Below are positions 52,123 to 62,136 of a stretch of 64,000 bases of DNA, piece after piece. Source of the stretch: an uncultured Pelagibacteraceae bacterium (GTDB lineage Bacteria > Pseudomonadota > Alphaproteobacteria > Pelagibacterales > Pelagibacteraceae); assembly GCA_902625035.1 (NCBI GenBank), contig CACNZK010000002.1, positions 1-64,000 on the forward strand. The letters are read 5' to 3'. Each line of letters opens with the position of its first letter. The first letter of the stretch is position 1. The notes under the pieces are model-generated. The model searched no databases. It saw nothing but the letters and a program-made list of their open reading frames with translations, and was not told the origin of the DNA. The position numbers were made by a program, and so were the translations under genes.

Positions 52123-53184
52123 ATGAAAAGATTTTTCATATTATTTTTTTTTATACTTTTTTTTCCAAACATTTCTTACTCAAATTATGAATTTCAAAAA
52201 CTAGTAAACTTAAAGGATCCTTGGGGATCAACTTTTGTTGATGAAAATAATTTAATTATTACTGAAAAAAACGGATCAATAAAATTATTTAATATCAAGT
52301 CAAAAAAGATTACTAGTTTAGAACATAATTTAAATATTCTTGAACATGGTCAAGGTGGTTTACTTGATATACTTTATCATAGTAATTATATATATGTATC
52401 TTATTCAGAAAATAGAGGAAATAGGAAAACAAGCACTTCTATTGCAAAATCAAAATTTAATAATCAATATTTAAATTTTAAAAATATTTTTCAGGCAAAT
52501 CCACCAATAGACTCGGGTTATCATTTTGGATCAAGGCTCGCGATTAAAGATGACTATCTTTTTGCGTCTGCGGGAGAAAGAGGGAAAGGTATGATTGCAC
52601 AAGACCCATCTAAGCATCCTGGTAGTATTATAAGAATTTATTTAGATGGTGGTATTCCTGAAGATAATCCTAAATATGAAGGAAAGTCTAATTGGTTACC
52701 TGAAATTTATCAAATCGGTGTAAGGAATCCTCAAGGATTAACTTTATCACCATTTGATGGAAAAATTTACATGAGTAACCATGGAGCAAAAGGTGGTGAT
52801 TGGTTTGGAGAAGTTAAAAAAGGTGAGAATTATGGTTGGAAAATACTTGGATGGGGTGGAACAAACTATTCAGGTACCAAAATTGGTCCAAAATGGAAAC
52901 CTGGATTTACTAAAGCTATACATTATTGGGTTCCATCAATCGCCACAAGTGCCATTACCATTTACAAAGGTAAAGAATTTAAAGAATGGAATGGGCATGC
53001 ACTAATAACTTCATTAAAAGATAAATCTATTAGGAAACTAATTTTTAAAAATACCAAAGAAGTTAAGGAAGAAATAATTTTTAAAGGTAAAATTGGAAGA
53101 ATTAGAGATATACAAGTTCACCCTGTAAATGGAAAAATTTATCTTTTAGCAAACGATAATCTGTGGTTAATGGAGAATAAATAA
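52123..53184 (+). CDS. PQQ-type soluble aldose sugar dehydrogenase (YliI-like)
   Basis: The 353-residue protein has a signal peptide (FFILFFFILFFPNISYS) and a six-bladed propeller with HGQGGLLDILYH, HFGSRLAIKDDYLFASAGERG, IYQIGVRNPQGLTLSPFDG and NYGWKILGWGGTNY, the catalytic and PQQ/Ca sites of aldose sugar dehydrogenase. It would oxidise aldoses in the periplasm and pass electrons to the respiratory chain. No PQQ synthesis genes are in the window. Confidence 0.88.
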   Translation: MKRFFILFFFILFFPNISYSNYEFQKLVNLKDPWGSTFVDENNLIITEKNGSIKLFNIKSKKITSLEHNLNILEHGQGGLLDILYHSNYIYVSYSENRGNRKTSTSIAKSKFNNQYLNFKNIFQANPPIDSGYHFGSRLAIKDDYLFASAGERGKGMIAQDPSKHPGSIIRIYLDGGIPEDNPKYEGKSNWLPEIYQIGVRNPQGLTLSPFDGKIYMSNHGAKGGDWFGEVKKGENYGWKILGWGGTNYSGTKIGPKWKPGFTKAIHYWVPSIATSAITIYKGKEFKEWNGHALITSLKDKSIRKLIFKNTKEVKEEIIFKGKIGRIRDIQVHPVNGKIYLLANDNLWLMENK

Positions 53185-53239
53185 CTTTTAAATACAGATA
53201 TTTTTTTTTGTGTTAAAAATTTGAATTAATTTAGATCTT

Positions 53240-54142
53240 ATGATTTGGGCAATTTTTGCAGTTCTAGCAGCTTTTTTTCAAAATTTAAGAACGTCATTAC
53301 AAAAAAAATTAAATAAAAATCTTTCAATAGTCGCTTCAACTTACGTAAGATTTGCATTTGCATTACCTTTTGCATTAATAGTGTTTTTTTTTAATTTTGG
53401 AAATTTTGATATTATTTCAACAGTTTTAAATCAATCTAATTTTTTTTACTATACTTTTCTAGGGTCTGTTATTCAAATAACTTTTACATTAACGTTATTG
53501 TATCTCTTTAGATTTTCAAATTTCGTAGTTGGTACATCCTTAAGTAAAACAGAAGTAATTCAAATTGCTATTTTTGAATATATAATATTGAAAGATAAAC
53601 TAAATTTATTTGGAATATTTGGAATAATTATAGCTACAATTGGTGTTATTATGATTTCCATAAAAGATTTAAGGTTATTTTTTAAAAACTTTTTTTCAAA
53701 AGTTACACTAATTGGATTAGCTGCAGGTCTTCTTTTAGGTCTCAGTGTTGTTTATTTTAGAGCAGCCGCCTTATCACTAGAAAATTTTTCTTCAAATTTT
53801 GATAAGGCATTTATGACTGTTTTCTTTGCCTTAATTATTCAAACGGCGGTAATTACCATTTATCTTGTAATCTTTGAAAGATCAGAATTTAAAAAGTTTC
53901 TTGAAAATAAATTTGAAATTTTTTTAGCAGGATTATCTGGTTTTTTAGCTACATTGTCATGGTTTTTTGCTTTTACTTTAATACAAGCATCTTTTGTAAG
54001 GGCCTTGGGTCAAATTGAAATTTTCTTTAGCTATGTATCTTCAAAATATCTTTTTAAAGAAAAAATAACTTTTATTGAAATTTTAGGAGTCTTAACATTT
54101 ATAGCTGGAGCGACTATATTATTACTTACAAAAACTAATTGA
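53240..54142 (+). CDS. EamA-family transporter
   Basis: The 300-residue protein has ten helices and EamA repeats, beginning IWAIFAVLAAFFQNLRTSLQKKL. The second half contains FIQASFVRALGQIEIFFSY-like LIQASFVRALGQIEIFFSY and EILGVLTFIAGATILLL. It is unlike the transporter at 21009 in sequence. Substrate unknown. It follows the sugar dehydrogenase by 55 bases and is convergent with the SHOCT gene 4 bases away. Confidence 0.87.
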   Translation: MIWAIFAVLAAFFQNLRTSLQKKLNKNLSIVASTYVRFAFALPFALIVFFFNFGNFDIISTVLNQSNFFYYTFLGSVIQITFTLTLLYLFRFSNFVVGTSLSKTEVIQIAIFEYIILKDKLNLFGIFGIIIATIGVIMISIKDLRLFFKNFFSKVTLIGLAAGLLLGLSVVYFRAAALSLENFSSNFDKAFMTVFFALIIQTAVITIYLVIFERSEFKKFLENKFEIFLAGLSGFLATLSWFFAFTLIQASFVRALGQIEIFFSYVSSKYLFKEKITFIEILGVLTFIAGATILLLTKTN

Positions 54143-54146
54143 TTAT

Positions 54147-54413
54147 TTAACTGTCTAATAACTTATTTTTTGCTTTTTCAAATTCATCTTGAGTCAATGC
54201 ACCACTTTCCTTTAACGCATTAAGTTTTTCTAACTCCTCACTTAAAGATTTATTAGTGTTTGGCTCCTCGATGTTATCATTTATTTCATTCTCTTCTTTT
54301 TTGGCTTGGTTAGCTTGTTTTGCACTTACGCCACTCATGATAGCTCTCGTACCTAAATATAAAACAAAAAATAAAATAGGAATTACCAGTCCAAAAAAAA
54401 TTAATTTTTCCAT
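54147..54413 (-). CDS. SHOCT-domain small membrane protein
   Basis: The 88-residue protein has one N-terminal helix (LIFFGLVIPILFFVLYLG), a charged linker and a C-terminal SHOCT motif (SEELEKLNALKESGALTQDEF then EKAKNKLL). SHOCT is a short oligomerisation or C-terminal anchor domain. It is 3 bases after the 75-codon membrane gene. Confidence 0.8.
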   Translation of the reverse strand: MEKLIFFGLVIPILFFVLYLGTRAIMSGVSAKQANQAKKEENEINDNIEEPNTNKSLSEELEKLNALKESGALTQDEFEKAKNKLLDS

Positions 54414-54416
54414 TAT

Positions 54417-54620
54417 TCAGTCTTCATCCTCTTCTCTCCAATTTTTTTCGTACATTAACCATGCTGCGTATATAACCGAAAATGTACCTACTATCATACC
54501 ATAATCGAACCCTGTTTGTTGATCATATAAGTACCATCCCAATTGGGTTGCTCCGATGGTAGGGACCGTTAAAATTAAAAAAATAATTGCAATTCTATAA
54601 GGATATCTAGGTTTCTTCAC
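54417..54620 (-). CDS. small two-helix membrane protein
   Basis: Starting at GTG 54620 the protein has about 67 residues: a basic KKPRYPYR head, two helices (IAIIFLILTVPTIGATQLGWY and YGMIVGTFSVIYAAWLMY) and an acidic tail (REEDED). A TTG at 54644 would add eight residues; neither has a clear Shine-Dalgarno. No family is recognised. It lies between folD and the SHOCT gene on one transcript. Confidence 0.62.
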   Translation of the reverse strand: MKKPRYPYRIAIIFLILTVPTIGATQLGWYLYDQQTGFDYGMIVGTFSVIYAAWLMYEKNWREEDED

Positions 54621-54657
54621 AATATTAAAGTACCAAAAAATCAATTGAGTTGTAACT

Positions 54658-55503
54658 TTAAAGTTGCGATCTTTTGAAACACTCTACAGTATTTTTTAAC
54701 AAACAAGCAATGGTCATTGGTCCAACTCCACCTGGAACCGGTGTTAAAGCTTTAGCATTTTTTGAAACTTCATCGAATGCAACATCACCAACTATGCCTT
54801 TATCTGTTTTATTGATTCCAACATCAATTACGATAGTATCTTTTTTAACCCAATCTCCTTTAACAAGTTCAGGAATACCTACTGCAGCAATAATAATATC
54901 TGCTTCTAAACATTCAGCCTTGAGATCTTGTGTTTTTGAGTGGGTAATAGTGACAGTACAATTTTCTTTTAAGAGAAGTTGAGTCATTGGTTTTCCATTA
55001 AGATTCGATCTTCCAACCACAACTGCTTTTTTCCCACTTAAGTTTGGCTCAATTTTTTTAATCAAAAGATAACATCCCAAAGGAGTGCATGGCACAGAAC
55101 TTTCATAACCTGAAGAAAGATTACCAACATTCATAGGATGAAATCCATCAACGTCTTTAGATGGATGAATAGCCTCAATAATTTTTTGTTTATCTATATG
55201 TTTTGGTAAAGGTAATTGAACTAAAATACCTGAAACGCTTTTATCCTTATTTAATTCATCTATCTTTTCTAAAATAACTTTTTCTTCAACTGAGTCTGGA
55301 TACTTAATTACATCTGACTTTAAGCCGACCTCTTTTGCTGATTTCTCTTTGTTCCTTACGTATATTTGACTTGGTGTAAGATCTCCAATCAAAATAACTG
55401 TTAATCCTGGAACTTTATTATATTTATTTTTTAATTCAGTTACTTCTTGTTTAAGTTCCTCTCTTAATTCAGCTGCTGCTTTTTTTCCGTCAATTAAAAT
55501 CAT
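54658..55503 (-). CDS. folD: bifunctional methylene-THF dehydrogenase/cyclohydrolase FolD
   Basis: From ATG 55503 the 281-residue protein starts MILIDGKKAAAELREEL and has the catalytic region SQIYVRNKEKSAKEVG, VQLPLPKHIDKQK, DVDGFHP, and the NADP site VVGRSNLNGKPM followed by TPVPGGVGPMTIACLL. It interconverts methylene-, methenyl- and formyl-THF. The open frame extends to 55560 over the end of yggT, but that part is not FolD-like. It starts 5 bases after yggT. Confidence 0.96.
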   Translation of the reverse strand: MILIDGKKAAAELREELKQEVTELKNKYNKVPGLTVILIGDLTPSQIYVRNKEKSAKEVGLKSDVIKYPDSVEEKVILEKIDELNKDKSVSGILVQLPLPKHIDKQKIIEAIHPSKDVDGFHPMNVGNLSSGYESSVPCTPLGCYLLIKKIEPNLSGKKAVVVGRSNLNGKPMTQLLLKENCTVTITHSKTQDLKAECLEADIIIAAVGIPELVKGDWVKKDTIVIDVGINKTDKGIVGDVAFDEVSKNAKALTPVPGGVGPMTIACLLKNTVECFKRSQL

Positions 55504-55508
55504 AAGTA

Positions 55509-55799
55509 TTAAAATATTAATGGTGCGATGTAGAGCTTCATACACATTTCTATAAACCAAATCAATAGAAGTAATATAATTGGTGAGATATCTAAGGATC
55601 CTAAATTAGGTAAAAAACGTCTAATTTTATTAAGTATAGGATCCGTTAAACGATAAGTTAATTCTAAAATTGAATAAACAAGTCTGTTTTGTGTATTTAA
55701 AACATTAAAGGCAACTAACCAACTCACTATTACATTCGCTATTACAACATAGGAATAAAGCTTTAATATTTGTAAAGCTAAATAAAAAATGGCTATCAT
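55509..55799 (-). CDS. yggT: YggT family membrane protein
   Basis: The 96-residue protein has two helices around the conserved IVSWLVAFNVLNTQNRLVY, and then LTDPILNKIRRFLPNLGSLDISPI, the YggT signature. It is an inner-membrane protein implicated in envelope biogenesis or osmotic adaptation. It overlaps the mechanosensitive channel gene by 4 bases. Confidence 0.92.
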   Translation of the reverse strand: MIAIFYLALQILKLYSYVVIANVIVSWLVAFNVLNTQNRLVYSILELTYRLTDPILNKIRRFLPNLGSLDISPIILLLLIWFIEMCMKLYIAPLIF

Positions 55800-56881
55800 T
55801 TTTTTTCTATATAGATAGAGGAACTCGGGAATGCAAAAGATGCTTTGTTTTTTTCAACAATCTTTTTTATTTCAATCGCTAATTTCTCTTTTACTGATAA
55901 CCACTCATTCCAACTGTCTGATTTAGTAAAACAACGAACATACATATCAATTGAACTATCTGAAAATTTGTCAACTCTCACTGCAATTCCTATACTTGTA
56001 TTAAAGTCTTCGCTTTTTTGAATGTGATCCTCAATTTCATTTCTTATAGTTTTTAATTGATCAACCGTTGTGTCATATTGGAGAGTTATAATCCAACTGA
56101 TTAACCAATTAGATGTTTCACTAACATTTACAACTGCATTTTCAGCAAATTGAAAATTAGGAATTATTGCTAGTGATTTATCAAACTTTCTAATTGTTGT
56201 TGATCTAAATCCAATTTTTTCAACTATCCCCTCTATAATTCCCTCTACCAATATCCAATCACCTATTTTAAATCTTTTTTCAACTAAAACTAAAATACCT
56301 GAAATCAAATTTTTAAATAAATCTTGAGCACCTAGGGCTACTGCAACACCAAATAAACCAAGACCAGCAATAATAGGTCCTATTTTTATTCCCCACAGTT
56401 CTAATACTGCGGCTAGACCTAAAATAAAAATAAGTATTTTTAAAGATTTAATTATCCAACCAATTAACTCTCTTGTTAAAATTTTATCAAGTCCACTTAA
56501 AATATAAGACACAGGTTCAATAATTTGATGTATCACCCAAAAAATTAAAATTGTTATTAAAGTTCTATTAATTGTGTCAACAACTTCTCTGCCTTCAATA
56601 GAAAAGGTCATGTAATAACTTGCTATAAAAAAACCTAAAACAATAGGTAAGAATCTTGCTGGCCCAATCATTGCAGATACAAAAGTATCATCTAATTTAT
56701 TGGTAGTTCTTTTAGAAATTATCTCTAATTTTTTAATAATAAGTTTACTAATTAGTCCTCTAAAAATTAAAAAGATTAAAAATATTCCAATACCAATTAA
56801 TATCTGAAAAATATCTACTCCCAATATCCCTTTGTTCCAGACTGATAAAAAGACCTCAGAAAAATTATTTATTATTTCCAT
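55796..56881 (-). CDS. mscS: MscS-family mechanosensitive ion channel
   Basis: The 361-residue protein has four or five helices, with the pore-lining segment GIKIGPIIAGLGLFGVAVALGA, then QDLFKNLISGILVLVEKRFKIGDWI, which is the MscS TM3 and beta-domain start, and STTIRKFDKSLAIIPNFQFAENAVVNVS. It releases osmolytes on hypo-osmotic stress. It is 2 bases after hemD. Confidence 0.93.
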   Translation of the reverse strand: MEIINNFSEVFLSVWNKGILGVDIFQILIGIGIFLIFLIFRGLISKLIIKKLEIISKRTTNKLDDTFVSAMIGPARFLPIVLGFFIASYYMTFSIEGREVVDTINRTLITILIFWVIHQIIEPVSYILSGLDKILTRELIGWIIKSLKILIFILGLAAVLELWGIKIGPIIAGLGLFGVAVALGAQDLFKNLISGILVLVEKRFKIGDWILVEGIIEGIVEKIGFRSTTIRKFDKSLAIIPNFQFAENAVVNVSETSNWLISWIITLQYDTTVDQLKTIRNEIEDHIQKSEDFNTSIGIAVRVDKFSDSSIDMYVRCFTKSDSWNEWLSVKEKLAIEIKKIVEKNKASFAFPSSSIYIEKK

Positions 56882-56883
56882 AG

Positions 56884-57582
56884 TTAAATTTTATATAACA
56901 AAAATTCCTCTTCTCCAGGATTAAAAAGAAATATCTTTTTCCACTTAATTTCATTTAGTTTAGCTGATGTTTTTTCACCTATACACATCAAATTGGTACT
57001 CATCCAAAGACTTTCTAATTGATTAAATTTTATAAACTTTAAAAAACTCGATGCGCTATTTTGTGAATAAACGTAAACCATATCGGGCATATCGAGCTTC
57101 AACTTATTAATAAAATCATTATCAAATTTTTCATTATGTACAGATTCATAGTTTATCAATCTTTTAACGTCATATCCCTCATTTTGGAGCTGATTATCAA
57201 GATCTACTGAGATGTTTTCTCCACTTACATAAATTAATTTACCCTCTGTTTTATCAAAATTCTGTAATATCAATTCTTTTAAATTTAGAACGTTTCCTTC
57301 TGCTGCAATTGTATTAGAAAAACCATGACCTCTCGCTTCTTTTTCAGTTGAATTTCCAACGCAAAAACATTTTATTTTTTTATCTAACCTGTTTAATTCT
57401 AAAAATTTCACAGCATTAGAACTTGTAAATACAATACCTCTAAATTCAGAAAGATCTATTTTTTCATGAAGAATCTTTTTAATAGATAATAAAGGTAAAT
57501 GTGAAACCTTATGACCAAGAGACTGGAACTTAATTATCATTTCAGAACAATCTTCTAGAGGTCTGGTTAATAGAATATGCAT
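56884..57582 (-). CDS. hemD: uroporphyrinogen-III synthase HemD
   Basis: The 232-residue protein shows ILLTRPLEDCSEMIIKFQSLG, IVFTSSNAVKFLEL, CVGNSTEKEARGHGF, LIYVSGENISVD, and VYVYSQNSASSFLKF with MCIGEKTSAKL, the weakly conserved HemD pattern. It cyclises hydroxymethylbilane to uroporphyrinogen III. It lies one base after hemC, which strengthens the call. Confidence 0.9.
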   Translation of the reverse strand: MHILLTRPLEDCSEMIIKFQSLGHKVSHLPLLSIKKILHEKIDLSEFRGIVFTSSNAVKFLELNRLDKKIKCFCVGNSTEKEARGHGFSNTIAAEGNVLNLKELILQNFDKTEGKLIYVSGENISVDLDNQLQNEGYDVKRLINYESVHNEKFDNDFINKLKLDMPDMVYVYSQNSASSFLKFIKFNQLESLWMSTNLMCIGEKTSAKLNEIKWKKIFLFNPGEEEFLLYKI

Positions 57583-57583
57583 T

Positions 57584-58501
57584 TTATCTTTTATAAGAAT
57601 TTTTTGATTTTGTTTTTAAAATTTGACCTATCTCATTTCCGAGTTCTTTAAAATTTTCTAATTTGTCGGATTTTTTTTCATAAAATCTTTTTGAACCATC
57701 TAATGAAAAAAGTTCAGCTTCCACTGTAATTTTGTTTTCATCTATTTTAGAATGAATACCAACGGCTGTTTCACAATCTCCTTCTAAAATTTTTAAAATA
57801 TTTCTTTCTGCATGTGCTCTTTTATAAGTCTCTTTATGATTAATTTTTTTTAACATTGAAATCATATCTTTATCATTTTCTCTACACTGTATAGCAATTA
57901 TACCTTGTCCTGCACTTGGAATTATTTCCTCAATAGAAAAAATTTGTGAAATTTTATCTTCTAATTTCAAGTGCTTTATTCCAGCATAAGACAAAATTAT
58001 TGCATCATACTCACCATTCATTAATTTTTTTATTCTAGTGTCAACATTTCCCCTTATAAGTTTACAATTAAAATCAGACCTAATTTTTTTTATTTGAAAC
58101 TGGCGTCTATAAGAGGATGTTCCAATAACTGCATTCTGTTTTAAATCCTTAAATTTTTTATCTCCATTAATTATTACAATCTCTCTCGCATCAGTTCTTT
58201 CGAGAAATGTATCTGTTAAAAGACCCTTTGTCTCAATTGCTGGCATGTCTTTAAGTGCATGGACTGCAATATCAATATTATTTTTTTGAAGCTCTTGTTC
58301 AATACTACTTGAAAACAAACCTTTCCCACCAACTTCAGATAATCTCATATCTTGTATCTCATCTCCTTTGGTTGAAATTTTTTCAATAAACACATCTTCA
58401 TCAACAAAATTGGTTACCTCAATAATTTTGTCTTTTACTTTTTGAGCATATAATAATGCTAACTTGCTTCCTCGAGATCCAATCTTTATTTTCTTTCTCA
58501 T
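57584..58501 (-). CDS. hemC: porphobilinogen deaminase HemC
   Basis: The 305-residue protein has IKIGSRGSKLALLYA, KDMPAIETKG with the catalytic Asp in HALKDMPA, and RGNVDTRIKKL. The cofactor cysteine is in ILEGDCETAVGIHSK. It assembles hydroxymethylbilane from four porphobilinogens. It heads hemC-hemD-mscS-yggT-folD on the minus strand and faces tsaD across 55 bases, as is common in alphaproteobacteria. Confidence 0.96.
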   Translation of the reverse strand: MRKKIKIGSRGSKLALLYAQKVKDKIIEVTNFVDEDVFIEKISTKGDEIQDMRLSEVGGKGLFSSSIEQELQKNNIDIAVHALKDMPAIETKGLLTDTFLERTDAREIVIINGDKKFKDLKQNAVIGTSSYRRQFQIKKIRSDFNCKLIRGNVDTRIKKLMNGEYDAIILSYAGIKHLKLEDKISQIFSIEEIIPSAGQGIIAIQCRENDKDMISMLKKINHKETYKRAHAERNILKILEGDCETAVGIHSKIDENKITVEAELFSLDGSKRFYEKKSDKLENFKELGNEIGQILKTKSKNSYKR

Positions 58502-58556
58502 AAAAAAATTATTTCTTACTTGTATTGGGATTGTACAATTATTAAAAACTATTTGA

Positions 58557-59630
58557 ATGAATAAAAAACCCTTAATTCTTGGAATAGAAACTAGCTGTGA
58601 TGAAACTGCAGCATCTTTAATCTCAGAAAATGAGCAAGGAATACCAATAATTCTCTCTAATATTATTTCTAGCCAAACAGAGGTACATAAAGAATTCGGT
58701 GGAGTTGTTCCTGAACTTGCTGCTAGATCACATTTAGAGAAAATTGATTGGATTGTTCAAAAGGCTTTAGATGAAAGTGGAAAAAAAATAGACGAGATAG
58801 ATGCAGTTGCTGCAACTGCTGGACCAGGATTAGTTGTGTGTTTATCAGTTGGATTAAGTTTTGGTAAAACTTTTGCTAATTTAATTAAGAAACCATTTAT
58901 TGCAGTTAATCATTTAGAAGGTCATGCTTTAAGCCCAAGAATAAATTCAGGATTAAATTACCCATATTTATTTTTATTGATTTCAGGTGGACATTCACAG
59001 TTTTTAAAAGTTCAAGGACTCGGAAATTATAAAAGATTGGGCACGACCATAGATGATGCTTTAGGTGAAGCATTTGATAAAACTGCAAAATTATTAGGAA
59101 TAGAATTTCCCGGCGGACCCAAAATTGAAGTTTTTGCTGACAAGGGAAACCCTGAAAGATATGAGTTACCAAAACCAATTATTAATAGAGGGGGTTGCAA
59201 CTTGTCATTTGCAGGCTTGAAGACTGCAGTGTTAAAAATATCAAAAAAAATAAAAACAGAACAAGATAAATTTGATTTAGCAGCCTCTTTTCAAAAAACA
59301 ATAATAGAAATTCTGTATAAGAAAACCAAAATTGCATTTTTAGAATTTGAAAAAAAAAATAATATAAAAAAAAAAATTTTTGTTGTTGCTGGTGGTGTTG
59401 CTGCTAACAAGAAAATTAGGTCCATGTTAATTGATCTATGTAAAGAAAAAAATTATGAAAGTATATTTCCTCCAATAGAACTCTGTGGTGATAATGCTGC
59501 AATGATAGGGATAGTAGGCTTAGAAAAATTTAAATTAAATCAATTCAATGATCTAAATTACCCAGCAAAACCCCGATGGGCATTAGATGAAAAAGCAAAT
59601 TTTTTAAAAGGAGCAGGTGTAAAATTATAA
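58557..59630 (+). CDS. tsaD: tRNA N6-threonylcarbamoyltransferase TsaD
   Basis: The 357-residue ASKHA protein has LGIETSCDETAASLI, the metal-binding histidines of NHLEGHALSPR, LLISGGHSQFLKV, DDALGEAFDKTAKLLG and VVAGGVAANKKIR. It makes t6A37 in ANN-decoding tRNAs with TsaB and TsaE. An A-tract (KKNNIKKKIF region) is kept in frame. It overlaps the EVE gene by one base (TAATG). Confidence 0.96.
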   Translation: MNKKPLILGIETSCDETAASLISENEQGIPIILSNIISSQTEVHKEFGGVVPELAARSHLEKIDWIVQKALDESGKKIDEIDAVAATAGPGLVVCLSVGLSFGKTFANLIKKPFIAVNHLEGHALSPRINSGLNYPYLFLLISGGHSQFLKVQGLGNYKRLGTTIDDALGEAFDKTAKLLGIEFPGGPKIEVFADKGNPERYELPKPIINRGGCNLSFAGLKTAVLKISKKIKTEQDKFDLAASFQKTIIEILYKKTKIAFLEFEKKNNIKKKIFVVAGGVAANKKIRSMLIDLCKEKNYESIFPPIELCGDNAAMIGIVGLEKFKLNQFNDLNYPAKPRWALDEKANFLKGAGVKL

Positions 59631-60043
59631 TGCAATATTGGTTACTTAAATCCGAACCTGATGTTTGGTCAATTGATCAACAAAAAAAAGCTGGTGAAAA
59701 AGGAGCACCCTGGGATGGTGTAAGAAACTATCAAGCAGCAAAGAATTTAAAAACTATGAAAAAGGGTGATCAATGTTTTTTTTATCACTCAAATATTGGA
59801 AAAGAAATTGTTGGAATAGTAGAGGTTGTGAGAGAATATTACATTGATAAGACAGATAAATCAGGAAGATTTGTAGCGGTGACTGTTAAATTTTTGAAAA
59901 GACTGGATAATCCTGTCTCTTTAGAAGAAATTAAAAAAAACAAGGATTTAAGCCATTTATCTTTAATTAAACAAAGTAGATTATCTGTAATGCCTATTGA
60001 CTCTAAAAGCTGGAAGATTTTAAATAAAATGAGTAAATATTAA
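59630..60043 (+). CDS. EVE domain protein
   Basis: The 137-residue protein is a full EVE domain: [55 protein letters not shown] and [17 protein letters not shown]. Such proteins bind modified nucleic acids or RNA and often lie beside tsaD, hemC or YciI genes in alphaproteobacteria. It is 5 bases before acs. Its ligand is unknown. Confidence 0.9.
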   Translation: MQYWLLKSEPDVWSIDQQKKAGEKGAPWDGVRNYQAAKNLKTMKKGDQCFFYHSNIGKEIVGIVEVVREYYIDKTDKSGRFVAVTVKFLKRLDNPVSLEEIKKNKDLSHLSLIKQSRLSVMPIDSKSWKILNKMSKY

Positions 60044-60048
60044 GAGAT

Positions 60049-62136
60049 ATGCCAAAAAAAAAGAAATCAAAAAAGAAAAAAAACAAAAAGACAAAGAAAA
60101 AAAAATCTTCAAAAAAAAGAGGAAAAATAAAAAGAGCCTCAAAAACTAAAAGATCTACAACCAAAAGATCTAAAAAGAAAGATATTGATAAAACATTATC
60201 CAACGATCAAGTTATTAAAACTAAACCTGAGTGGGTAAAAAGAAGTTTAGCAAATAAAGCTCAATATCAAAAAAAATATTCTGAATCTATTAAAAATAAT
60301 AATGCTTTTTGGAAAAAAGAGGGAAAAAGAATTACTTGGATTAAACCTTACAAAAAAATTAAAGATGTCAAATATAGTAAAGACGAAGTAAGAATTAAAT
60401 GGTTTGAAGATGGTACCTTAAACGCCTCAGCTAATTGTATAGATCGTCATTTAAAAGATAAAAAAGATAAAACTGCAATTATATGGGTAGGGGATGACCC
60501 TAAAGATACTCAAAAAATTTCTTACAAACAATTACATCAAAAAGTTTCAAAAGCAGCTAATGGTCTAAAAAAACTGGGGATAAAAAAAGGTGATCGTGTA
60601 ACTATTTATCTGACAATGATACCTGAATTAGCAATACTGATGTTAGCTTGTGCAAGGATAGGTGCCATCCACTCAATAATTTTTGGTGGGTTCTCAGCAG
60701 AGTCGATTTCTGGAAGAGTTAATGATTGTAAATCAGAATTTATAATTACTGCAGATGAAGGAGTGAGAGGAGGCAAGACTATTCCTTTGAAAGCTACGAC
60801 TGATGAAGCTTTATCTAATTGCCCGGATGTAAAAAAATGTATTGTAGTCAGGAGAACTGGTAATTATGTTTATTGGGAACAAGGTCGAGATGTTTGGTAT
60901 CACGATTTAATTAAAGATGTCCCAAGTCATTGTGAACCTGAAGAAATGAGTGCGGAAGATCCTCTATTTATTCTTTATACCTCTGGATCAACTGGAAAAC
61001 CTAAAGGAGTATTACATACCACTGGTGGATATATGGTTTATGCTTCTATGACTCATCAATATATTTTCAATTATAAACCAAATGACATTTATTGGTGTAC
61101 GGCAGATATTGGATGGGTAACTGGTCATAGTTATATAATTTATGGACCGTTAGCTAATGGTGCAACCACTATTATGTTTGAAGGTGTTCCAAATTACCCT
61201 GATAGTTCAAGGTGGTGGCAGATTGTAGATAAATACAAAGTAAATACTTTTTATACAGCGCCAACAGCTATAAGAGCCTTGATGAGAGAAGGTGATGGCC
61301 CAGTTAATAAAACTTCCAGAAAATCGTTAAAATTATTGGGAACTGTTGGAGAACCCATTAATCCAGAGGCATGGATGTGGTATTATAATGTTGTTGGAAA
61401 TTCTAAATGTCCTATAGTCGATACCTGGTGGCAGACAGAGACGGGAGGAATTCTTATAGCACCACAAACTGGTGCGATCCCGCTTAAGCCTGGTTCAGCA
61501 ACAAAACCTTTTTATGGAATCAAACCAGTTCTAGTAAATAAAGATGGAAAAGAAATAAAAGGTGAAGGTGAAGGTAGACTTTGCATAGCTCAGTCTTGGC
61601 CAGGTCAAATGAGAACAGTATATGGTGATCATCAAAGATTTATTGATACATATTTTTCACAGTTCGATGGAAAATATTTTACTGGAGACGGATGTAAAAG
61701 AGACAAAGATGGTTATTATTGGATAACCGGCAGAGTGGATGATGTAATTATTGTATCTGGTCACAATTTAGGTACTGCTGAAATTGAAAGTGCCTTTGTT
61801 GCCCACCCAAAAGTAGCTGAAGCTGCAGTAGTTGGATATCCTCATGATATTAAGGGTAATGGTTTGTACTGTTATGTCACCCTCAACGCAGGCGAAAGTG
61901 AGACGGGCGATTTAGATAGAGAACTTAAACTTTGGGTGAGAAAACAAATAGGACCTTTGGCGACACCTGATCTAATTCATTTTACACCTGGACTTCCAAA
62001 AACAAGATCTGGAAAAATTATGAGAAGAATTTTAAGAAAAATTGCAGCAAACGAACATGGACAACTAGGTGATACAACTACTCTTGCTGATCCTAGTGTA
62101 GTGGATAGTTTGGTAGAAAATAGAAAAAATAGTTAA
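60049..62136 (+). CDS. acs: acetyl-CoA synthetase with lysine-rich N-terminal extension
   Basis: The 695-residue protein is a full Acs: [13 protein letters not shown] after the P-loop [45 protein letters not shown] and the acetylatable lysine in [15 protein letters not shown]. Residues 1-45 are almost only Lys, Ser, Arg and Thr, before [19 protein letters not shown], where homologues begin. No later ATG precedes the conserved start. It converts acetate to acetyl-CoA. Its stop overlaps the convergent gene in TTAA. A symporter pair follows nearby. Confidence 0.93.
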   Translation: MPKKKKSKKKKNKKTKKKKSSKKRGKIKRASKTKRSTTKRSKKKDIDKTLSNDQVIKTKPEWVKRSLANKAQYQKKYSESIKNNNAFWKKEGKRITWIKPYKKIKDVKYSKDEVRIKWFEDGTLNASANCIDRHLKDKKDKTAIIWVGDDPKDTQKISYKQLHQKVSKAANGLKKLGIKKGDRVTIYLTMIPELAILMLACARIGAIHSIIFGGFSAESISGRVNDCKSEFIITADEGVRGGKTIPLKATTDEALSNCPDVKKCIVVRRTGNYVYWEQGRDVWYHDLIKDVPSHCEPEEMSAEDPLFILYTSGSTGKPKGVLHTTGGYMVYASMTHQYIFNYKPNDIYWCTADIGWVTGHSYIIYGPLANGATTIMFEGVPNYPDSSRWWQIVDKYKVNTFYTAPTAIRALMREGDGPVNKTSRKSLKLLGTVGEPINPEAWMWYYNVVGNSKCPIVDTWWQTETGGILIAPQTGAIPLKPGSATKPFYGIKPVLVNKDGKEIKGEGEGRLCIAQSWPGQMRTVYGDHQRFIDTYFSQFDGKYFTGDGCKRDKDGYYWITGRVDDVIIVSGHNLGTAEIESAFVAHPKVAEAAVVGYPHDIKGNGLYCYVTLNAGESETGDLDRELKLWVRKQIGPLATPDLIHFTPGLPKTRSGKIMRRILRKIAANEHGQLGDTTTLADPSVVDSLVENRKNS

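Noticed and set aside
60003-60203. Phe-rich minus-strand ORF opposite the acs start
   Set aside because: The antisense of poly-lysine codons gives Phe runs; the acs frame is the coding one.
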